Below, one piece after another: positions 63,574 through 64,000 of a DNA stretch of 64,000 bases (position 1 is the stretch's first letter; each line of letters opens with the position of its first letter). The translations under genes were made by a program, and so were the position numbers. This stretch comes from Corynebacterium lizhenjunii. Lineage in GTDB: Bacteria > Actinomycetota > Actinomycetes > Mycobacteriales > Mycobacteriaceae. Location of the stretch: NCBI RefSeq assembly GCF_011038655.2, contig NZ_CP064954.1:1054001-1118000 (forward strand), given 5' to 3'. The notes under the pieces were generated by a model. It was not told the DNA's origin, did no database searches, and worked only from the letters and a program-made list of their open reading frames with translations.

Positions 63574-63604
63574 TCCAGAAACCCTGGTGGAAAAAGAATG
63601 ACAA

Positions 63605-63644
63605 AGCGCCCCGATACCTGGCACATGCCAGATTACGGGGCGCT
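63605..63644. terminator. bidirectional terminator between convergent genes
   Basis: AGCGCCCCG pairs with CGGGGCGCT, with additional pairing inside (TGGCA/TGCCA). It lies between the secreted-protein gene and the last gene, which converge. Confidence 0.75.
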
Positions 63645-63645
63645 G

Positions 63646-64000
63646 TTAGTACAGGTAGACCCGCGCCTGGTTGCCGCCGGCGCAAGTGATGAGCTGGTTG
63701 GCGTCGACGGTGCATGCCATGGAGTATTCGCCGCCGGTGACGGGGCTAGAGGCGGTGATGGTGCGCGGAAGTGTCTGGCGCACGTTTTCCTGGGTGGGGT
63801 TGACCCCGCTGGTCAGCTGTGCGGTCACGGCAATGGCAAATTCGCAGGACGTGTTCTGGTTGGCTGCGGCCAGGGTGATGCCGTAGCCGTTTCCCACCAG
63901 GCAGGATGTGGTGGCCTCATCGCCGATCATGATGGTCGCGCCGGCTTGCGGGTGGGCAGAAATTTGGCTGATGATGGACTCGTGCAAGCTCACCGCAGGC
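63646..64000 (-). CDS. hypothetical protein, 5' end beyond the window
   Basis: The frame is open from the window edge to TAA 63646-63648 (about 117 codons). The visible part (ISAHPQAGATIMIGDEATTS, then ANQNTSCEFAIAVTAQL) is rich in Ala, Thr and Ser with three spaced cysteines, like a secreted domain. The start cannot be decided: GTG 63993 is possible, but the frame continues past the edge. No family was recognised. Confidence 0.55.
   Translation of the reverse strand, partial: PAVSLHESIISQISAHPQAGATIMIGDEATTSCLVGNGYGITLAAANQNTSCEFAIAVTAQLTSGVNPTQENVRQTLPRTITASSPVTGGEYSMACTVDANQLITCAGGNQARVYLY

Overview
The window is chromosomal DNA of a high-GC actinobacterium, almost certainly a Corynebacterium. 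The evidence is gene order: pfkA, gatB, lysE/lysG, ilvD, ilvB-ilvN-ilvC, serA, leuB, a Cg1458-type FAH protein, isochorismate synthase and gltX occur in the order known from Corynebacterium glutamicum. A BCAA-type leader peptide precedes ilvB, and many genes start with a TANNNT -10 box only 6-8 nt before the start codon, the arrangement of corynebacterial leaderless transcripts. The species cannot be named from sequence alone.

Layout. 0-14 kb: end of a siderophore-interacting protein gene, an MFS exporter, pfkA, gatB, an alcohol dehydrogenase, a YkvI-type membrane protein, the divergent lysE/lysG pair, a DoxX-type protein, an acyltransferase with SGNH domain and a GT87-type glycosyltransferase. 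14.3-16 kb: a DUF222-HNH gene that recurs at 34.7-36.1 kb as a nonsense-mutated copy; each copy adjoins a GC-rich tandem array. 16-34.6 kb: branched-chain amino acid and serine synthesis (ilvD, ilvBNC with attenuator, serA, leuB) interspersed with a DUF262 protein, two lipoproteins, a CBS/nucleotidyltransferase plus DnaQ-like exonuclease pair, an oxaloacetate decarboxylase-like gene and isochorismate synthase. 36.5-46.0 kb: a seven-gene, mostly ATGA-coupled operon of the anchored-repeat ABC transporter type: ATPase, permease, ZnuA-like binding protein and four membrane-anchored wall-repeat proteins. It probably handles a transition metal. A Fur/Zur-like palindrome lies in its divergent promoter region with gltX.

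47.7-63 kb is an accessory island behind gltX and its tRNA-Gln/tRNA-Glu genes. Two identical tRNA-Glu genes flank an Abi-family gene with an R-x4-H HEPN motif. Next come a decayed tandem duplication (reductase, operator, membrane protein) broken by an IS3-family fragment, an AbiL-like AAA ATPase + RloB pair behind a perfect 25-bp palindrome, and a Type ISP restriction-modification gene switched out of frame by a nine-base poly-C tract (one more C restores a 1657-aa enzyme). An AlbA_2/schlafen-type protein and a frameshifted fructosamine-kinase pseudogene close the island.

Superimposed on everything is a dispersed motif, GGGGGCATCGGCAAGCT (often followed by NTGG). It appears about 20 times on both strands, in intergenic DNA and in linker-coding segments, and no annotated gene explains it. 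It and the poly-C-switched ISP enzyme are the observations most worth following.
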